Below are positions 17,400 through 27,311 of a stretch of 64,000 nt of DNA, piece by piece. Position numbers and translations under genes: made by a program. Below the pieces are notes generated by a model. That model saw only the letters and a program-made list of their open reading frames with translations. It had not been told where the DNA came from and made no database searches. The DNA comes from Arthrobacter sp. Soc17.1.1.1 (lineage in GTDB: Bacteria > Actinomycetota > Actinomycetes > Actinomycetales > Micrococcaceae): NCBI RefSeq assembly GCF_036867195.1, contig NZ_JBAJII010000001.1, forward strand, positions 3,038,001 through 3,102,000, written 5' to 3'. Every line of letters begins with the position of its first letter. Position 1 is the first letter of the stretch.

Positions 17400-19517
17400 C
17401 TAGCGGCGGGGCTTGCCCTTCTGGCGGTCACGCCCGCGGCCGTTGTGGTCCTCGTCGCGTCCCTCGTTCGCCCTGTACACCTGGACGACCGATGGGCGCG
17501 GCACGAGGGCCTCCCCCCGGGCGGGGCTGCCGCCGAGCGGCACGTAGTCGGGGAACATCGACGACTGCGCAGCCCAGCTGCCGTCCTCGCCCGGGTGCTG
17601 GACCGCCACGAAGACGCTGCCGTCCTGGTCGTGGATCACGGGGCCGCAGGTCTCGGCCTCGCGGGGGACCGCGAGGAACTGCTGCACGCGTCCGCGCTCG
17701 GCGCCCTCCAGCCCCACCTTGAACAGGCCGTCGGCGAAGCCCACCGTGCCCGGCTGGCCGTCCGTGGAGATCCAGAGGTTGCCCGCCGAGTCGAAGGCCA
17801 CGTTGTCGGGGCAGGAGATCGGGGAGACCTTGTCCTTCGGGTAGCCGGCGAAGTAGGTGGCGGGGTTGCGCGCCGGGTCACCGCAGACGAGCAGCAGGTT
17901 CCAGGTGAAGCGCGTGCCGGTCGCGTTGCCGCCCGCCTCCGTGAGCTCGACGACGTGCCCGTCGCGGTTCGCGGTGCGCGGGTTGGCCTCGTCGGCGAGC
18001 GCGTTGGTGCCGACACCGCGGTTGGTGTTGTTGGTGCATGCCACGTACACCTTGCCCGTCCGGGGGTTGGGCTCGACGTCCTCGCAGCGGTCCATCTTGG
18101 TGGCACCCATCTTGTCCGCGGCGATGCGCGTGAAGACGGAGACCTCGGCGGCGGTCATGCCCGCGACCACGGACGTGTTGTCGATGAGCAGCGGCAGCCA
18201 CTCGCCCACGCCGTCGAACGCGCCGTCGGACGGGAGCCTGCCGGAGCCGTCGATCTCGGCCACCGAGTTGCCCTGGAAACGCGCCACGTACAGCGAACCC
18301 TCGCTCAGCAGCGTCATGTTGGCGCGGCGCGCGGCCGGGCTCGTGCCCGGCTGGACCCTGTTCTTCGACACGAACTTGTAGAGGTAGTCGAAGCGCTCGT
18401 CGTCGCCCATGTAGGCCACGACCCGGCCGTCGGCGGCGACGGTCACGTTCGCGCCCTCGTGCTTGAAGCGGCCCAGGGCCGAGTGCTTCTTCGGCGTCGA
18501 GGTGGGATCGAACGGGTCGACCTCCACGATGTAGCCGAACCGGTGCTTCTCGTTCTCGTAGCCCGCAGTGCGGGTGTCCCAGCGCGGCTCGTCGATCTCC
18601 CACCCACGGGCGGTCGGCTTGCTCGTGATGCCGTAGCGGCGGTCGCCGTCGCTGGTGCCGGCGGCCACGAAGTAGCCGTTGAAGTTCTCCTCGCCCGAGA
18701 GGATGGTGCCCCAGGGGGTGGTGCCGCCGGCGCAGTTGCCGAGCGTCCCGAGGATGGTGCGGCCGGCCGGGTCGTCCTTGGTCTTCAGCAGATCGGAACC
18801 GGCGGCGGGGCCGGTGACCTCGTACGGGGTGGTGGTGAGGTAGCGGCGGTTGAGCGGTGCGCCCTGCACGTAGGACCACGGCTTGTTCTTGTTCTTGCGC
18901 TCGAGCTCCACGACGGTCAGCCCGTGGGCGGCCTTCCCGATGCCGCGTACCTCGGCGGCCGGGGTGGTCGGCGGCACCATGATGTTCTCGTTGGTGTACT
19001 CGTGGTTCGCGAACAGGACAGCGCGGCGGCCCTTGCTCTCCGCGATCTCGAGCACGTCGGTGTAGTCGCAGTTGTATCCGAACTGCAGTGCCTGCGCGGC
19101 TGCGGTCTGGTTGTTCGCGTCGAAGGCGGGCGAGGTGCTGAAGAGCGGATCGCCCCAGCGGATCACGGGCTTCCAGCCGTAGCCCTGCGGCACCGTCATG
19201 TCATCCACGAGCGCGTCCACCGGCGCGATCGCGTCGAAGGCCAGGGCGCTCCCCTTGGCTCCGCCGGGCGCGGCCTGCGCGGAGCCCGCACCGGTCTGGC
19301 CGGCGACGAGGAGCGTCAGCGCACCCGCCGCTCCCGCACCGAGGGCGCTGCGGCGGGAGAACTCACGCGACACGATGTCGCGGAAGTAGCTGTTGCCCGA
19401 CGTGTTGCAGACGGCGTCGGAGCACGCGTTGTCGCACTTGAGGGCACAGGTGACGGCGCTCCGCTTGCCCTTGGTGTGGCCGAGCATGGGCAGCAGCCGG
19501 CGCGTGGTTTCAGTCAT
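17400..19517 (-). CDS. PhoX-family secreted phosphatase (DUF839)
   Basis: A 705-residue protein of the PhoX family, Ca/Fe-dependent alkaline phosphatases exported by the Tat system. A Tat signal is visible after about 50 residues (SREFSRRSALGAGAAGALT, twin Arg then hydrophobic stretch and AQA). The body carries PhoX-like segments such as GTLGNCAGGTTPWGT, SGEENFNGYF and HEGANVTVAADG. A basic Gly/Lys/Arg tail ends the protein. The 50 residues before the twin Arg are unusually long and contain four Cys; the start ATG 19517 could be revisited, though PhoX proteins often have such N-regions. It likely frees phosphate from organic esters outside the membrane. Confidence 0.85.
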   Translation of the reverse strand: MTETTRRLLPMLGHTKGKRSAVTCALKCDNACSDAVCNTSGNSYFRDIVSREFSRRSALGAGAAGALTLLVAGQTGAGSAQAAPGGAKGSALAFDAIAPVDALVDDMTVPQGYGWKPVIRWGDPLFSTSPAFDANNQTAAAQALQFGYNCDYTDVLEIAESKGRRAVLFANHEYTNENIMVPPTTPAAEVRGIGKAAHGLTVVELERKNKNKPWSYVQGAPLNRRYLTTTPYEVTGPAAGSDLLKTKDDPAGRTILGTLGNCAGGTTPWGTILSGEENFNGYFVAAGTSDGDRRYGITSKPTARGWEIDEPRWDTRTAGYENEKHRFGYIVEVDPFDPTSTPKKHSALGRFKHEGANVTVAADGRVVAYMGDDERFDYLYKFVSKNRVQPGTSPAARRANMTLLSEGSLYVARFQGNSVAEIDGSGRLPSDGAFDGVGEWLPLLIDNTSVVAGMTAAEVSVFTRIAADKMGATKMDRCEDVEPNPRTGKVYVACTNNTNRGVGTNALADEANPRTANRDGHVVELTEAGGNATGTRFTWNLLLVCGDPARNPATYFAGYPKDKVSPISCPDNVAFDSAGNLWISTDGQPGTVGFADGLFKVGLEGAERGRVQQFLAVPREAETCGPVIHDQDGSVFVAVQHPGEDGSWAAQSSMFPDYVPLGGSPARGEALVPRPSVVQVYRANEGRDEDHNGRGRDRQKGKPRR

Positions 19518-19648
19518 GGGGGTGGTACCTCTCGACAGGGTGAACAGTCTTCGTCCTCACCCTGCCGAGGGCACCTGAACAGGCGAGGGCCCGCCCGGTG
19601 AACGCCGCGTGAACGGCGTCCGAACAGGACCGGTCCCGGACGGTGCCC

Positions 19649-20449
19649 CTAGCTCGCCGGGAGGGTGGCCGCCAGGGCCGTGTCGAGGTGCAGCGGCAGG
19701 GAGCGCGCCAGCTGCCGTTCGCGGGCGGCCTGCACGAAGGCGTCGAACAGGGCGGTCTCGGTGGGGCTCTGCTCGGGGTGCCACTGGACACCGATGCAGA
19801 AGCGGTTGTGCGGCAGTTCGACGGCCTCGACCACGCCGTCGGCGCTCCATGCCGAGGCGAGCAGCCCGGTGCCCAGCCGGTCCACGGCCTGGTGGTGGGA
19901 GACCGGGACGGCGTCGAGCCGGGTGGCTCCCATCAGCTGTGCCACCCGCGAACCGGGGCGGAGATCCACCGGGATCGGGTTGAAGCGGTGGTCACCGAGC
20001 TGGTAGACCACGCCGCCGTCGAGGTCGGGCAGGTGCTGGTGCAGCGACCCGCCGAGCGCCACATTGAGCGTCTGCTCCCCCCTGCAGATCCCGAGGAGCG
20101 GCACGTCCGCGCGCACGGCCTCGCGCACCACGGCGATGTCCCAGGCGTCCCGGAGCAGGTGGGGGTCGTCGGTCTCCGCGTGCGGCTCGGCGCCGTAGCG
20201 GGCGGGGTCCACGTCCCATCCGCCGACGACGATCACGCCGTCGAGCCTCGGCAGCAGCTGCTCCACGACGCCGCCGTCGGTCCCCTGGGGCGGAAGCAGG
20301 ACCGGGATGGCGCCGGCCGCGAGGACGGGCGCGAGATAGTTCGAGGGCAGGAAGGCGGCCTCGACGGTCCCGCAGCCCTCGGTGACGGCAGGATCGAGAT
20401 AGGACGTCAGTCCCACCACAGGGCGCGGAATCACCTCAGAAGGTGTCAA
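19649..20449 (-). CDS. Class I glutamine amidotransferase-like hydrolase (PuuD / peptidase C26 type)
   Basis: A 266-residue gamma-glutamyl hydrolase. The nucleophile is in LLGICRGEQTLNVALGGSLHQ, and the catalytic His-Glu pair in GVQWHPEQ. This is the pattern of PuuD (gamma-glutamyl-GABA hydrolase). With the amine-related aldehyde dehydrogenase at the left edge it hints at putrescine or GABA catabolism, but the genes are 20 kb apart. The start is probably TTG 20449 preceded by AGGA; a GTG inside the frame a few codons later is possible. Confidence 0.8.
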   Translation of the reverse strand: MTPSEVIPRPVVGLTSYLDPAVTEGCGTVEAAFLPSNYLAPVLAAGAIPVLLPPQGTDGGVVEQLLPRLDGVIVVGGWDVDPARYGAEPHAETDDPHLLRDAWDIAVVREAVRADVPLLGICRGEQTLNVALGGSLHQHLPDLDGGVVYQLGDHRFNPIPVDLRPGSRVAQLMGATRLDAVPVSHHQAVDRLGTGLLASAWSADGVVEAVELPHNRFCIGVQWHPEQSPTETALFDAFVQAARERQLARSLPLHLDTALAATLPAS

Positions 20450-20558
20450 GGTGTTTTCCTCTCACGGGAATGCATTGCTCACGGTACGAAGACCATCTAT
20501 GGTATCCCGCTCGTGTTGTGCCCGTGTTTCGGGGAGGTGATGTTCCCGTGACGGTTTC

Positions 20559-21605
20559 TCAGGTCGCCGTGCGCCCGACGCCACCCTGCGCTGCGGCAAG
20601 AACGGCATGGGTGCGGCCGAGCCGTTCCAGCCACCACCGGGTCCGGTCGGCGGTGGCGGCGAACCGGTCCAGGAGGTCGGCCGGGACGTCGACGTCGCGG
20701 ACCGGCAGGTGCCCTCCCTCGGGCACGAGCGACGTGCGGGTGACGTCTCCCGCCATGAGGGAGACCGTCGCGAGCCCGCAGGCGTAGGGCAGCTCCGGCA
20801 GGGCTGCGGCGAGGGCCACCCCGGCACGGATCCCCACGGAGGTGTCCAGCGCGGAGCTGACCACCGCAGGGAGACCCGCCGCGTCGATGATCGCCAGCGC
20901 CCTGCGGACCCCACCGAGCGGCTGCGCCTTGATCACGAGGAGATCGGCGGCATCCTCCCGCGCCACCCGCAGCGGGTCCTCCTGGCGGCGCACGCTCTCG
21001 TCCGCGGCGACGAGGATCCCCTCCCCCCGGCGCTGGAGTTCCAGCCGCACGGTCCGCAGTCCGGGGATGTCCGCCACGGGCTGCTCCACGTACTGCAGAC
21101 CGAAGGGACCCAGCGCGTCGAGGGCTGCGAGGGCCTCAGGCACGGTCCACCCGCCGTTGGCATCGATCTTGATCCCGGCGTCAGGCAGGAGCCGCCGCAC
21201 CTCCGCGACCCGCGCGACGTCGTCCGCCAGTGTCTGCCCCTTCTCGGCGACCTTGACCTTGACCGCACCCACGGCGCCGAAACGGGACAGCACCCCCTCG
21301 ACCCCGTCCGGTCCGACGGCGGGGACGGTCGCGTTGACCGGGACGGACGCACGGACGGGAGCCGGGAACCCGTGCCACGCGGCCTCGACGGCGCACGCCA
21401 GCCAGGCGGCGGACTCGGCGTCGTCGTACTCCAGGAAGGGGCTGAACTCGCCCCACCCGGAGGGGCCGTTCACCAGCAGGACCTCGCGGTCGAGGACGCC
21501 GCGGAACCGGACCCGCATGGGCACCGACACCACGCGCGCAGACGCGGTCAGCTCCTCGAGGGAGGGCAGGGGCAGCGGGGACGGGGAGGGCGTTTGCTGG
21601 GGCAC
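20559..21605 (-). CDS. menC: o-Succinylbenzoate synthase
   Basis: A 348-residue enolase-superfamily enzyme that dehydrates SHCHC to o-succinylbenzoate in menaquinone synthesis. Visible residues are the first catalytic Lys in AVKVKVA, metal ligands in KIDANGGW, QYVEQP and VAADESV, and the second Lys in VIKAQPLGG. The start is GTG 21605. It is on the same strand as menD but separated by the PhoX and PuuD genes. Confidence 0.88.
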   Translation of the reverse strand: MPQQTPSPSPLPLPSLEELTASARVVSVPMRVRFRGVLDREVLLVNGPSGWGEFSPFLEYDDAESAAWLACAVEAAWHGFPAPVRASVPVNATVPAVGPDGVEGVLSRFGAVGAVKVKVAEKGQTLADDVARVAEVRRLLPDAGIKIDANGGWTVPEALAALDALGPFGLQYVEQPVADIPGLRTVRLELQRRGEGILVAADESVRRQEDPLRVAREDAADLLVIKAQPLGGVRRALAIIDAAGLPAVVSSALDTSVGIRAGVALAAALPELPYACGLATVSLMAGDVTRTSLVPEGGHLPVRDVDVPADLLDRFAATADRTRWWLERLGRTHAVLAAAQGGVGRTAT

Positions 21606-21696
21606 GACCTCAGGCTACGGGAGGCCGCGGACGGCGGGCGTGCAGCCGGCGTGCGGTCGGCGAGGGGTCAGGGGGCGGTGAGGATCCTGTGACAGC

Positions 21697-22620
21697 ATGG
21701 AGGCGATGTCGTCGCAACGAACCACCACGGGACCGGACCGGGCAGCGCGTTCGCCGCTGCTGTTCGTCCTGGCCGCCGTGGCCTGCGCAGTGGCGCTCGG
21801 GTGGACGTACTGGGCGTTCGTCCGCACCACCACCGGCCAGTTCGCGGACGAATCCGCCTGGCGGGAGGCCGGTGTGGCGGCGCCCGACACGCAGCTGCCG
21901 TTCCTGCGGTTCCTCGACACCCTGCCCGCCATCTCCGTGGTCCTCGCGGCCGCGGCCATCCTCTTCGTCGCCGTCCATCGGAGGCGGTACGGCGCCGCTG
22001 CGATGGCCGTCGCGGTCGTCGTGGCATCGAACCTCACCACGCAGCTCCTCAAGAACGTGGTCTTCGACCGACCGGACCGCGGCGTCGCGACGCTCGACTT
22101 CAATTCATTACCGTCGGGGCATACGACGCTCGCGGCCTCTGCCGCAGCCGCGGTCTTCGTCATTGCGACGCCCCGCTGGCGACCTGCGGCGGCCGCGCTG
22201 GGTGGCGCCTACTCCGTCCTCGCGGGGGCCGCGACCTTCATCAATCTCTGGCACCGGCCGGCGGACGTCGTCGCGGCCCTCCTCGTGGTCGGCACGTGGA
22301 CGCTCCTCGGCGGCCTCGTCGTTATGAGGACGGGTGAGAACTGGAACAACTGGGACGGCTTCGGCGCGTACTGGGCGTCGTCGCGTGCCTGGCTGGTGCT
22401 GTGCTGGGTGCTGGGACTCGGAGGGCTCGTCGTGTCCGGGGTGCTCTATCTCTCCGTCCAGGCCATCGGTCCGGCGCCCGATCCCGGGACGGCGAATGTG
22501 CCGCTGTTCTTCTGGTGGGGACTGATGTGGATCGTCGGCGTCGGGTTCACCCTGGCAGCCGCCGCAGGCTGGCTCTTCGCGGCGCAGGCCGGGCGGACGG
22601 AGCAGCCGCACCGACGCTAG
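21697..22620 (+). CDS. PAP2-superfamily membrane phosphatase
   Basis: A 307-residue integral membrane protein with about seven hydrophobic segments. The three PAP2 boxes are LKNVVFDRP, LPSGHTTLAA and FINLWHRPADVVAA with catalytic His residues in the last two. Such enzymes dephosphorylate lipid phosphates or undecaprenyl diphosphate. The start may be ATG 21697 or 21706. It is divergent from menC. Confidence 0.85.
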   Translation: MEAMSSQRTTTGPDRAARSPLLFVLAAVACAVALGWTYWAFVRTTTGQFADESAWREAGVAAPDTQLPFLRFLDTLPAISVVLAAAAILFVAVHRRRYGAAAMAVAVVVASNLTTQLLKNVVFDRPDRGVATLDFNSLPSGHTTLAASAAAAVFVIATPRWRPAAAALGGAYSVLAGAATFINLWHRPADVVAALLVVGTWTLLGGLVVMRTGENWNNWDGFGAYWASSRAWLVLCWVLGLGGLVVSGVLYLSVQAIGPAPDPGTANVPLFFWWGLMWIVGVGFTLAAAAGWLFAAQAGRTEQPHRR

Positions 22621-22724
22621 CACCGCCGGGGCCCCTGCGCACGCCCTTTCCGCCTGCGACTGCCCGTTGAAGCGCCGATGCGGGAATGCAACGCTTGCCG
22701 GACCAGCGATCAAGGAGGCGGGCG

Positions 22725-23873
22725 ATGAAAGCGATGGTGTACCGCGGGCCCTACAAGGTCAGGGTCGAGGAGAAACCCATGCCGAAGATCGAGCACCCGA
22801 ACGACGCCGTCGTCCGGGTCACGACAGCGGCGATCTGCGGCTCGGACCTGCACCTCTACCACGGCATGATGCCGGACACGCGGATCGGCCACACCTTCGG
22901 CCACGAGTTCATCGGTGTGGTGGAGGAGGTGGGGCCGTCCGTCCGGAACCTCAAGCGCGGCGACCGCGTGATGGTGCCCTTCAACGTCTACTGCGGGTCC
23001 TGCTACTTCTGTGCGCGTGGCCTGTACTCGAACTGCCACAACGTGAATCCCAACGCGACGGCGGTGGGCGGCATCTACGGCTACTCGCACACCACCGGCG
23101 GGTACGACGGTGCGCAGGCCGAATTCGTGCGCGTGCCGTTCGCCGACGTCGGCCCCGCGATCATCCCCGAGTGGATGGACAGCGAGGACGCCGTCCTGCT
23201 CACCGACGCCCTGGCCACCGGGTACTTCGGTGCGCAGCTCGGCAGCATCGCCGAGGGCGACACCGTGGTGGTGTTCGGTGCCGGCCCCGTGGGGCTCTAC
23301 GCCGCGAAATCCTCCTGGCTCATGGGGGCGGGCAGGGTGATCGTCGTCGACCACCTCGAGTACCGGCTCGAGAAGGCGCGCACGTTCGCCCATGCGGAGA
23401 CCTACAACTTCGCCGAGTACGACGACATCGTGGTCGAGATGAAGAGGACCACCGACTTCCTCGGCGCCGACGTGGTGATCGATGCCGTCGGCGCGGAGGC
23501 TGACGGCAACTTCCTCCAGCAGGTCACCGGTACCAAGCTGAAGCTCCAGGGAGGCTCACCCATCGCCCTGAACTGGGCCATCGACTCCGTGCGCAAGGGC
23601 GGGACGGTGTCCGTCGTCGGCGCCTACGGCCCCATCTTCAGCGCCGTCAAATTCGGCGATGCCATGAACAAGGGACTGACGCTCCGCATGAACCAGACGC
23701 CCGTCAAACGGCAGTGGCCCCGCCTCTTCGAGCACATCCAGAACGGGTACCTGAAGCCGAACGACATCGTGACGCACCGCATCCCCCTGGAGGACATCGC
23801 CGAGGGGTACCACATGTTCTCCGCGAAGCTCGACAACTGCATCAAGACCCTCGTCATCGCGAATCCCAGTTAG
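22725..23873 (+). CDS. Zinc-dependent alcohol dehydrogenase, formaldehyde-dehydrogenase-like
   Basis: A 382-residue medium-chain dehydrogenase. Catalytic zinc ligands are in AAICGSDLH and FGHEFIG, structural zinc Cys in CGSCYFCARGLYSNC, and the NAD motif is VFGAGPVGLYAA. The insert before the coenzyme domain resembles the glutathione-independent formaldehyde dehydrogenase branch. ATG 22725 follows AGGAGGCGGGCG, an ideal ribosome site; the frame is open a little further upstream. The next gene starts 9 nt after the stop, so they are cotranscribed. Confidence 0.88.
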   Translation: MKAMVYRGPYKVRVEEKPMPKIEHPNDAVVRVTTAAICGSDLHLYHGMMPDTRIGHTFGHEFIGVVEEVGPSVRNLKRGDRVMVPFNVYCGSCYFCARGLYSNCHNVNPNATAVGGIYGYSHTTGGYDGAQAEFVRVPFADVGPAIIPEWMDSEDAVLLTDALATGYFGAQLGSIAEGDTVVVFGAGPVGLYAAKSSWLMGAGRVIVVDHLEYRLEKARTFAHAETYNFAEYDDIVVEMKRTTDFLGADVVIDAVGAEADGNFLQQVTGTKLKLQGGSPIALNWAIDSVRKGGTVSVVGAYGPIFSAVKFGDAMNKGLTLRMNQTPVKRQWPRLFEHIQNGYLKPNDIVTHRIPLEDIAEGYHMFSAKLDNCIKTLVIANPS

Positions 23874-23882
23874 GAGACCACC

Positions 23883-24476
23883 ATGGCCGCATCCGGGCCT
23901 TCGACGCCCTACGTCGCGAACAAGCCCAGGGACATCCCCACCGCCGAGGCGCTCCGCGCGCGGATCCCCGGCTGGGGTGTGGACCTCGACCGGAAGGACC
24001 GCCCCTCGTATCCCCGCGAGGTCTACGACCCCGGCAGTACGGGGGCCCACTGGGACTACCCCGAGGAGCAGCCCGGCCGGGAGGGGCGTGAGCGGTCGAT
24101 CGAACACGGTCAGCTGACGCCCGCCTTCGGCACGAGCTCCCCGCTGCACGGCGTCTCCGGAAGCATCAGGCGCTACGCCTACCGCTACAGCGAAGGGCGT
24201 GCGGCGCACTGGCTGCTGCTGTTGCTCGGCGACCGTGTGGACGCCTGGGGTGCGCACGCCGCCTCCTTCGCCTCGTCGCGCCCGGACAACCCGATCACCG
24301 AGACGGGCGTGCTGTCCGAGGGCCGCAGGCACGGCGTGGCGTCGCGCCTGGGCAAGAAGCGCGTGGACGTCAACCACCAGTGGATCGACCCGGTCGTCGT
24401 GGCCGGGCCGTGGGTCGCTGCGGCGGCGGGGGCTGTCCTGGGCGTCCGGGCGATCGTGCGTCGCGGGCGCCGCTGA
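23883..24476 (+). CDS. Conserved-looking hypothetical protein coupled to the alcohol dehydrogenase
   Basis: A 197-residue protein I cannot assign. The first half is polar with many Pro and Asp (ARIPGWGVDLDRKDRPSYPRE), the middle has IRRYAYRYSEGRAAHWLLLLLGDRVDAWGAH, and the C terminus has one hydrophobic segment (about residues 172-190) ending in RRGRR, so it may be a membrane-anchored cytoplasmic protein. It follows the dehydrogenase by 9 nt with a GGAG-type site and probably belongs to the same operon. Confidence 0.7.
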   Translation: MAASGPSTPYVANKPRDIPTAEALRARIPGWGVDLDRKDRPSYPREVYDPGSTGAHWDYPEEQPGREGRERSIEHGQLTPAFGTSSPLHGVSGSIRRYAYRYSEGRAAHWLLLLLGDRVDAWGAHAASFASSRPDNPITETGVLSEGRRHGVASRLGKKRVDVNHQWIDPVVVAGPWVAAAAGAVLGVRAIVRRGRR

Positions 24477-24640
24477 GGTCACCGTCCGGGTCCTCCGGGA
24501 GCCTGGTTCGCGCCCCATCACCGTGCGGGGTGCCACGTCCGATGGTTGCCGTCGTGGGACACCCGCTCCCCTGAGCGCGCCGGACACGCTGGTGGCTGCG
24601 GCCGGGGCCGACGGCGTCACGCACGCCGTCATCGACGTCG

Positions 24641-25876
24641 TCAGCTGTTGGTCACCGCCGGCTCCGCCGATCCGGGCGCAGCGCGCGGGATCCAGTACCA
24701 GAGGACCGCCGCGCCGAGGAAGCCGAGCACCGCCGTCGCCCAGATGCCCGCCGAGAGCGTGGCCAGTGCCGTCACGAGTGCGAGGAGCGCCGGTCCGCCC
24801 ATGTTCCCCGTGTCGGTGAGCAGCCGCCAGATCCCGAGGAACTGCGGGCGTCCGGGGGACGGCGACAGGTCTGCGCCGAGCGTCATCACGATGCCCGAGC
24901 CGATCCCGTTGCCGAAGCCGATGAGCAGCGCGACCAGGAGCAGCCCCACGGCGTCGTCCGTGAAGGGCAGCAGGGCGAGGGCGGTGCCCATGATGAGCAT
25001 GCACGGCACCGCGATCCAGCGGCGGCCCTTGACGTCCATGACCTTGCCGGACGGGTAGAAAATCAGCATGTCGATGGCTCCGGAGAGCCCGTAGATCAGG
25101 GCGGTCGAGGAGGCGTCCAACCCGATGTCCTCCGCCCACAGGGGCAGCACCGCCTGGCGGGTGGCGCGCACCGCGGCGATGAGCAGCACCCCGATGCCCA
25201 CGGTGACGAAGACGCGCGTGTGGCTGCGCATGATCGACCGCACGGTCGGCGTCAGGGCCGGTACCGGACCATCCGCGACCGACCGGCCCCCGCCCGCCGT
25301 GCGGCCGGAGGCCTCGAGTTCGGGGACCCGCCAGCTCAGGGCGGCGGCGACCAGGCTGGCGGCACCCCCCACCCAGTAGGCGCCGTCGAGCCCGAGCCCG
25401 CTCATGGCGAGGGCCGCCGCGAAGGGACCCACGAAGACGCCGATGCGCGTGACGCCGCCGAGCGTCGACAGGGCGCGGGCCCTGAAGTGCCGGGGTACCG
25501 CCTCGGTCAGGTAGCTCTGGCGCGCGAGGCTGAACACCGCTCCCGCCATGCCCACCATGAAGACGGCCGCGGCGAACACCGGGAGGGTGGGGGCGGCGAG
25601 GGCCAGGAACATCGCCGCCGCACACCACAGCGCCGCCCCCACGAGTGCTTTCCGCTCGCCGAAGCGCGTGGCGATCAGGGTGGCGGGGACGTTGGTGACG
25701 AGCGAGCCGATACCGGACAGGGTGATGATCAATGCTGCGGTGGCCACATCGGCACCGAGGTCGCGTGCGGTCAGGGCGATGACGGGCAGGATGGCACCGG
25801 TGGAGACCCCGTACAGCAGCGACGGGCCGTAGGCTCCCACCGCGATCGCACGCAGATCGAAGGTTTCCTTGGGCAC
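24641..25876 (-). CDS. Major facilitator superfamily transporter
   Basis: A 411-residue MFS protein with about twelve hydrophobic segments. The loop between segments 2 and 3 carries ATRFGERKALVGAA, and the second half has a matching loop (FYPSGKVMDVKGRRW). The substrate cannot be read; the family is closest to drug/metabolite efflux proteins. The start is GTG 25876, divergent from the molybdopterin oxidoreductase gene. Confidence 0.85.
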   Translation of the reverse strand: MPKETFDLRAIAVGAYGPSLLYGVSTGAILPVIALTARDLGADVATAALIITLSGIGSLVTNVPATLIATRFGERKALVGAALWCAAAMFLALAAPTLPVFAAAVFMVGMAGAVFSLARQSYLTEAVPRHFRARALSTLGGVTRIGVFVGPFAAALAMSGLGLDGAYWVGGAASLVAAALSWRVPELEASGRTAGGGRSVADGPVPALTPTVRSIMRSHTRVFVTVGIGVLLIAAVRATRQAVLPLWAEDIGLDASSTALIYGLSGAIDMLIFYPSGKVMDVKGRRWIAVPCMLIMGTALALLPFTDDAVGLLLVALLIGFGNGIGSGIVMTLGADLSPSPGRPQFLGIWRLLTDTGNMGGPALLALVTALATLSAGIWATAVLGFLGAAVLWYWIPRAAPGSAEPAVTNS

Positions 25877-25993
25877 TCTTCCACCCTAGTCGCGAGGCAG
25901 AGGGACCGTCGTGCCGCTCTGGACAGCGCGGAGCGGTTGCACTACGTTTTCGTACCATCGAACCGGCGCGCCCAACCCTGGCGGGAGTACCGC

Positions 25994-26587
25994 ATGGCCA
26001 TACCTACCTCAGGCTTCACCGGCAGACGGCAGAACCGGGACGCGAACCTGCCGCCGGGCCAGTACCTCACCGACAGTTTCCCCGTCCTGTCCGCAGGTCC
26101 CACCCCCCACGTCCTCCTGGCCGACTGGTCCTTCCGCATCGATGCCGGTCCGGGCCAGAGCCACCTGTGGAACTGGGTGCAGCTGCAGGCCCTGCCGCAG
26201 GAGGACGTCGCCACGGACATCCACTGCGTGACGCACTGGTCCAAGTTCGGGACCACCTGGCGGGGAGTCTCCCTCGACACCCTGTTCGAGGACGTCGAGT
26301 CCGACGCCGACTACACGATGGTCCACTCCTACGGCGGGTACACGACGAACGTCCCGCTCGACGACCTCCTCGACGGCAAGGCGTGGATCGTCCACGAGTT
26401 CGACGGCAAACCCCTCACGCCGGCACACGGCGGCCCGGCGAGACTCCTGGTGCCGCACCTGTACTTCTGGAAGAGCGCGAAGTGGGTCAACGGCATCCGC
26501 CTGATGGACCAGGACCTGCCCGGCTTCTGGGAGACCAACGGCTACAACATGTACGGCGATCCGTGGCGCGAGGAACGCTACTGGTGA
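25994..26587 (+). CDS. Sulfite-oxidase-like molybdopterin oxidoreductase, heme-less
   Basis: A 197-residue Oxidored_molyb domain protein. The Mo-ligating Cys is in DIHCVTHWSKFGTTWRG, and the C-terminal FWKSAKWVNGIRL / FWETNGYNMYGDPW segments are characteristic of the YedY/sulfite-oxidase-like branch. There is no signal peptide, no heme domain and no dimerisation domain, so it is a cytoplasmic minimal form. Its stop overlaps the start of an FNR-type reductase (GTGA), which is probably its electron partner. The substrate is unknown. Confidence 0.88.
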   Translation: MAIPTSGFTGRRQNRDANLPPGQYLTDSFPVLSAGPTPHVLLADWSFRIDAGPGQSHLWNWVQLQALPQEDVATDIHCVTHWSKFGTTWRGVSLDTLFEDVESDADYTMVHSYGGYTTNVPLDDLLDGKAWIVHEFDGKPLTPAHGGPARLLVPHLYFWKSAKWVNGIRLMDQDLPGFWETNGYNMYGDPWREERYW

Positions 26588-27300
26588 GGCGGTCGTGGCA
26601 GACCGTCGAAGTCAGCGCGGCGCGTCCCGAGACAGCCCGGGCACGGACGCTGAGGCTCCGCTTCCCCGACGTGGTGACGGGTGTGCCGGGTCAGCACGTG
26701 GACCTGAGACTCACCGCGGAGGACGGCTACCAGGCCGTGCGATCCTATTCGGTGGCGGCATGGGTGCCGCCGCGCGAACTGGAGCTGACGGTCGAGGAGC
26801 TCGACGACGGCGAGGTCTCCCCCTTCCTCGTCGGCGTCCTGTCCGTGGGTGACCACCTGGAGGTCCGGGGCCCGGTGGGCGGCTGGTTCACGTGGACACC
26901 GGAGCTCGCCGGTCCACTGCAACTGATCGCCGGAGGGTCGGGCGTGGTCCCGCTCATGGCGATGCTCCGGTCGCACTCGGAGGCGAGCTCGGACGTACCC
27001 GCGCGGCTGCTCTATTCGGTCCGCAGCCCCGACCACGTGTTCTACCGGGGCGAGCTCGACGTCGTCGGGCAGGAGGACCCGCAGGTCACCGTCGACATCG
27101 CCTACTCCCGCGAAGCACCCGACGGCCGGCCGGCCGGACGCCTCACGCACGAGGCCGTCACTGCGTCCTGCTTCCCCCCGGACGATGCGCCGGTCGTCTA
27201 CATCTGCGGCTCGACGGGCTTCGTCGAGGCGGTCGCAGCGTGGCTCGTCGAGGACGGGCACGACCCCGCGCGTATCCGCACGGAGCGGTACGGCGGATAG
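26584..27300 (+). CDS. FAD/NAD(P)-binding oxidoreductase (ferredoxin-reductase type)
   Basis: A 238-residue ferredoxin-NADP reductase-type protein. The FAD motif is YSVAAW preceded by Arg (VRSYSVA), the NAD(P) motif GGSGVVPLMAMLR, and the C-terminal CGSTGFVEA. No 2Fe-2S domain is attached. GTG 26584 overlaps the oxidoreductase stop by 4 nt. It should shuttle electrons between NAD(P)H and the Mo enzyme. A DUF6510-type protein follows by 11 nt. Confidence 0.87.
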   Translation: MRRSWQTVEVSAARPETARARTLRLRFPDVVTGVPGQHVDLRLTAEDGYQAVRSYSVAAWVPPRELELTVEELDDGEVSPFLVGVLSVGDHLEVRGPVGGWFTWTPELAGPLQLIAGGSGVVPLMAMLRSHSEASSDVPARLLYSVRSPDHVFYRGELDVVGQEDPQVTVDIAYSREAPDGRPAGRLTHEAVTASCFPPDDAPVVYICGSTGFVEAVAAWLVEDGHDPARIRTERYGG

Positions 27301-27311
27301 GAAGGATCCCA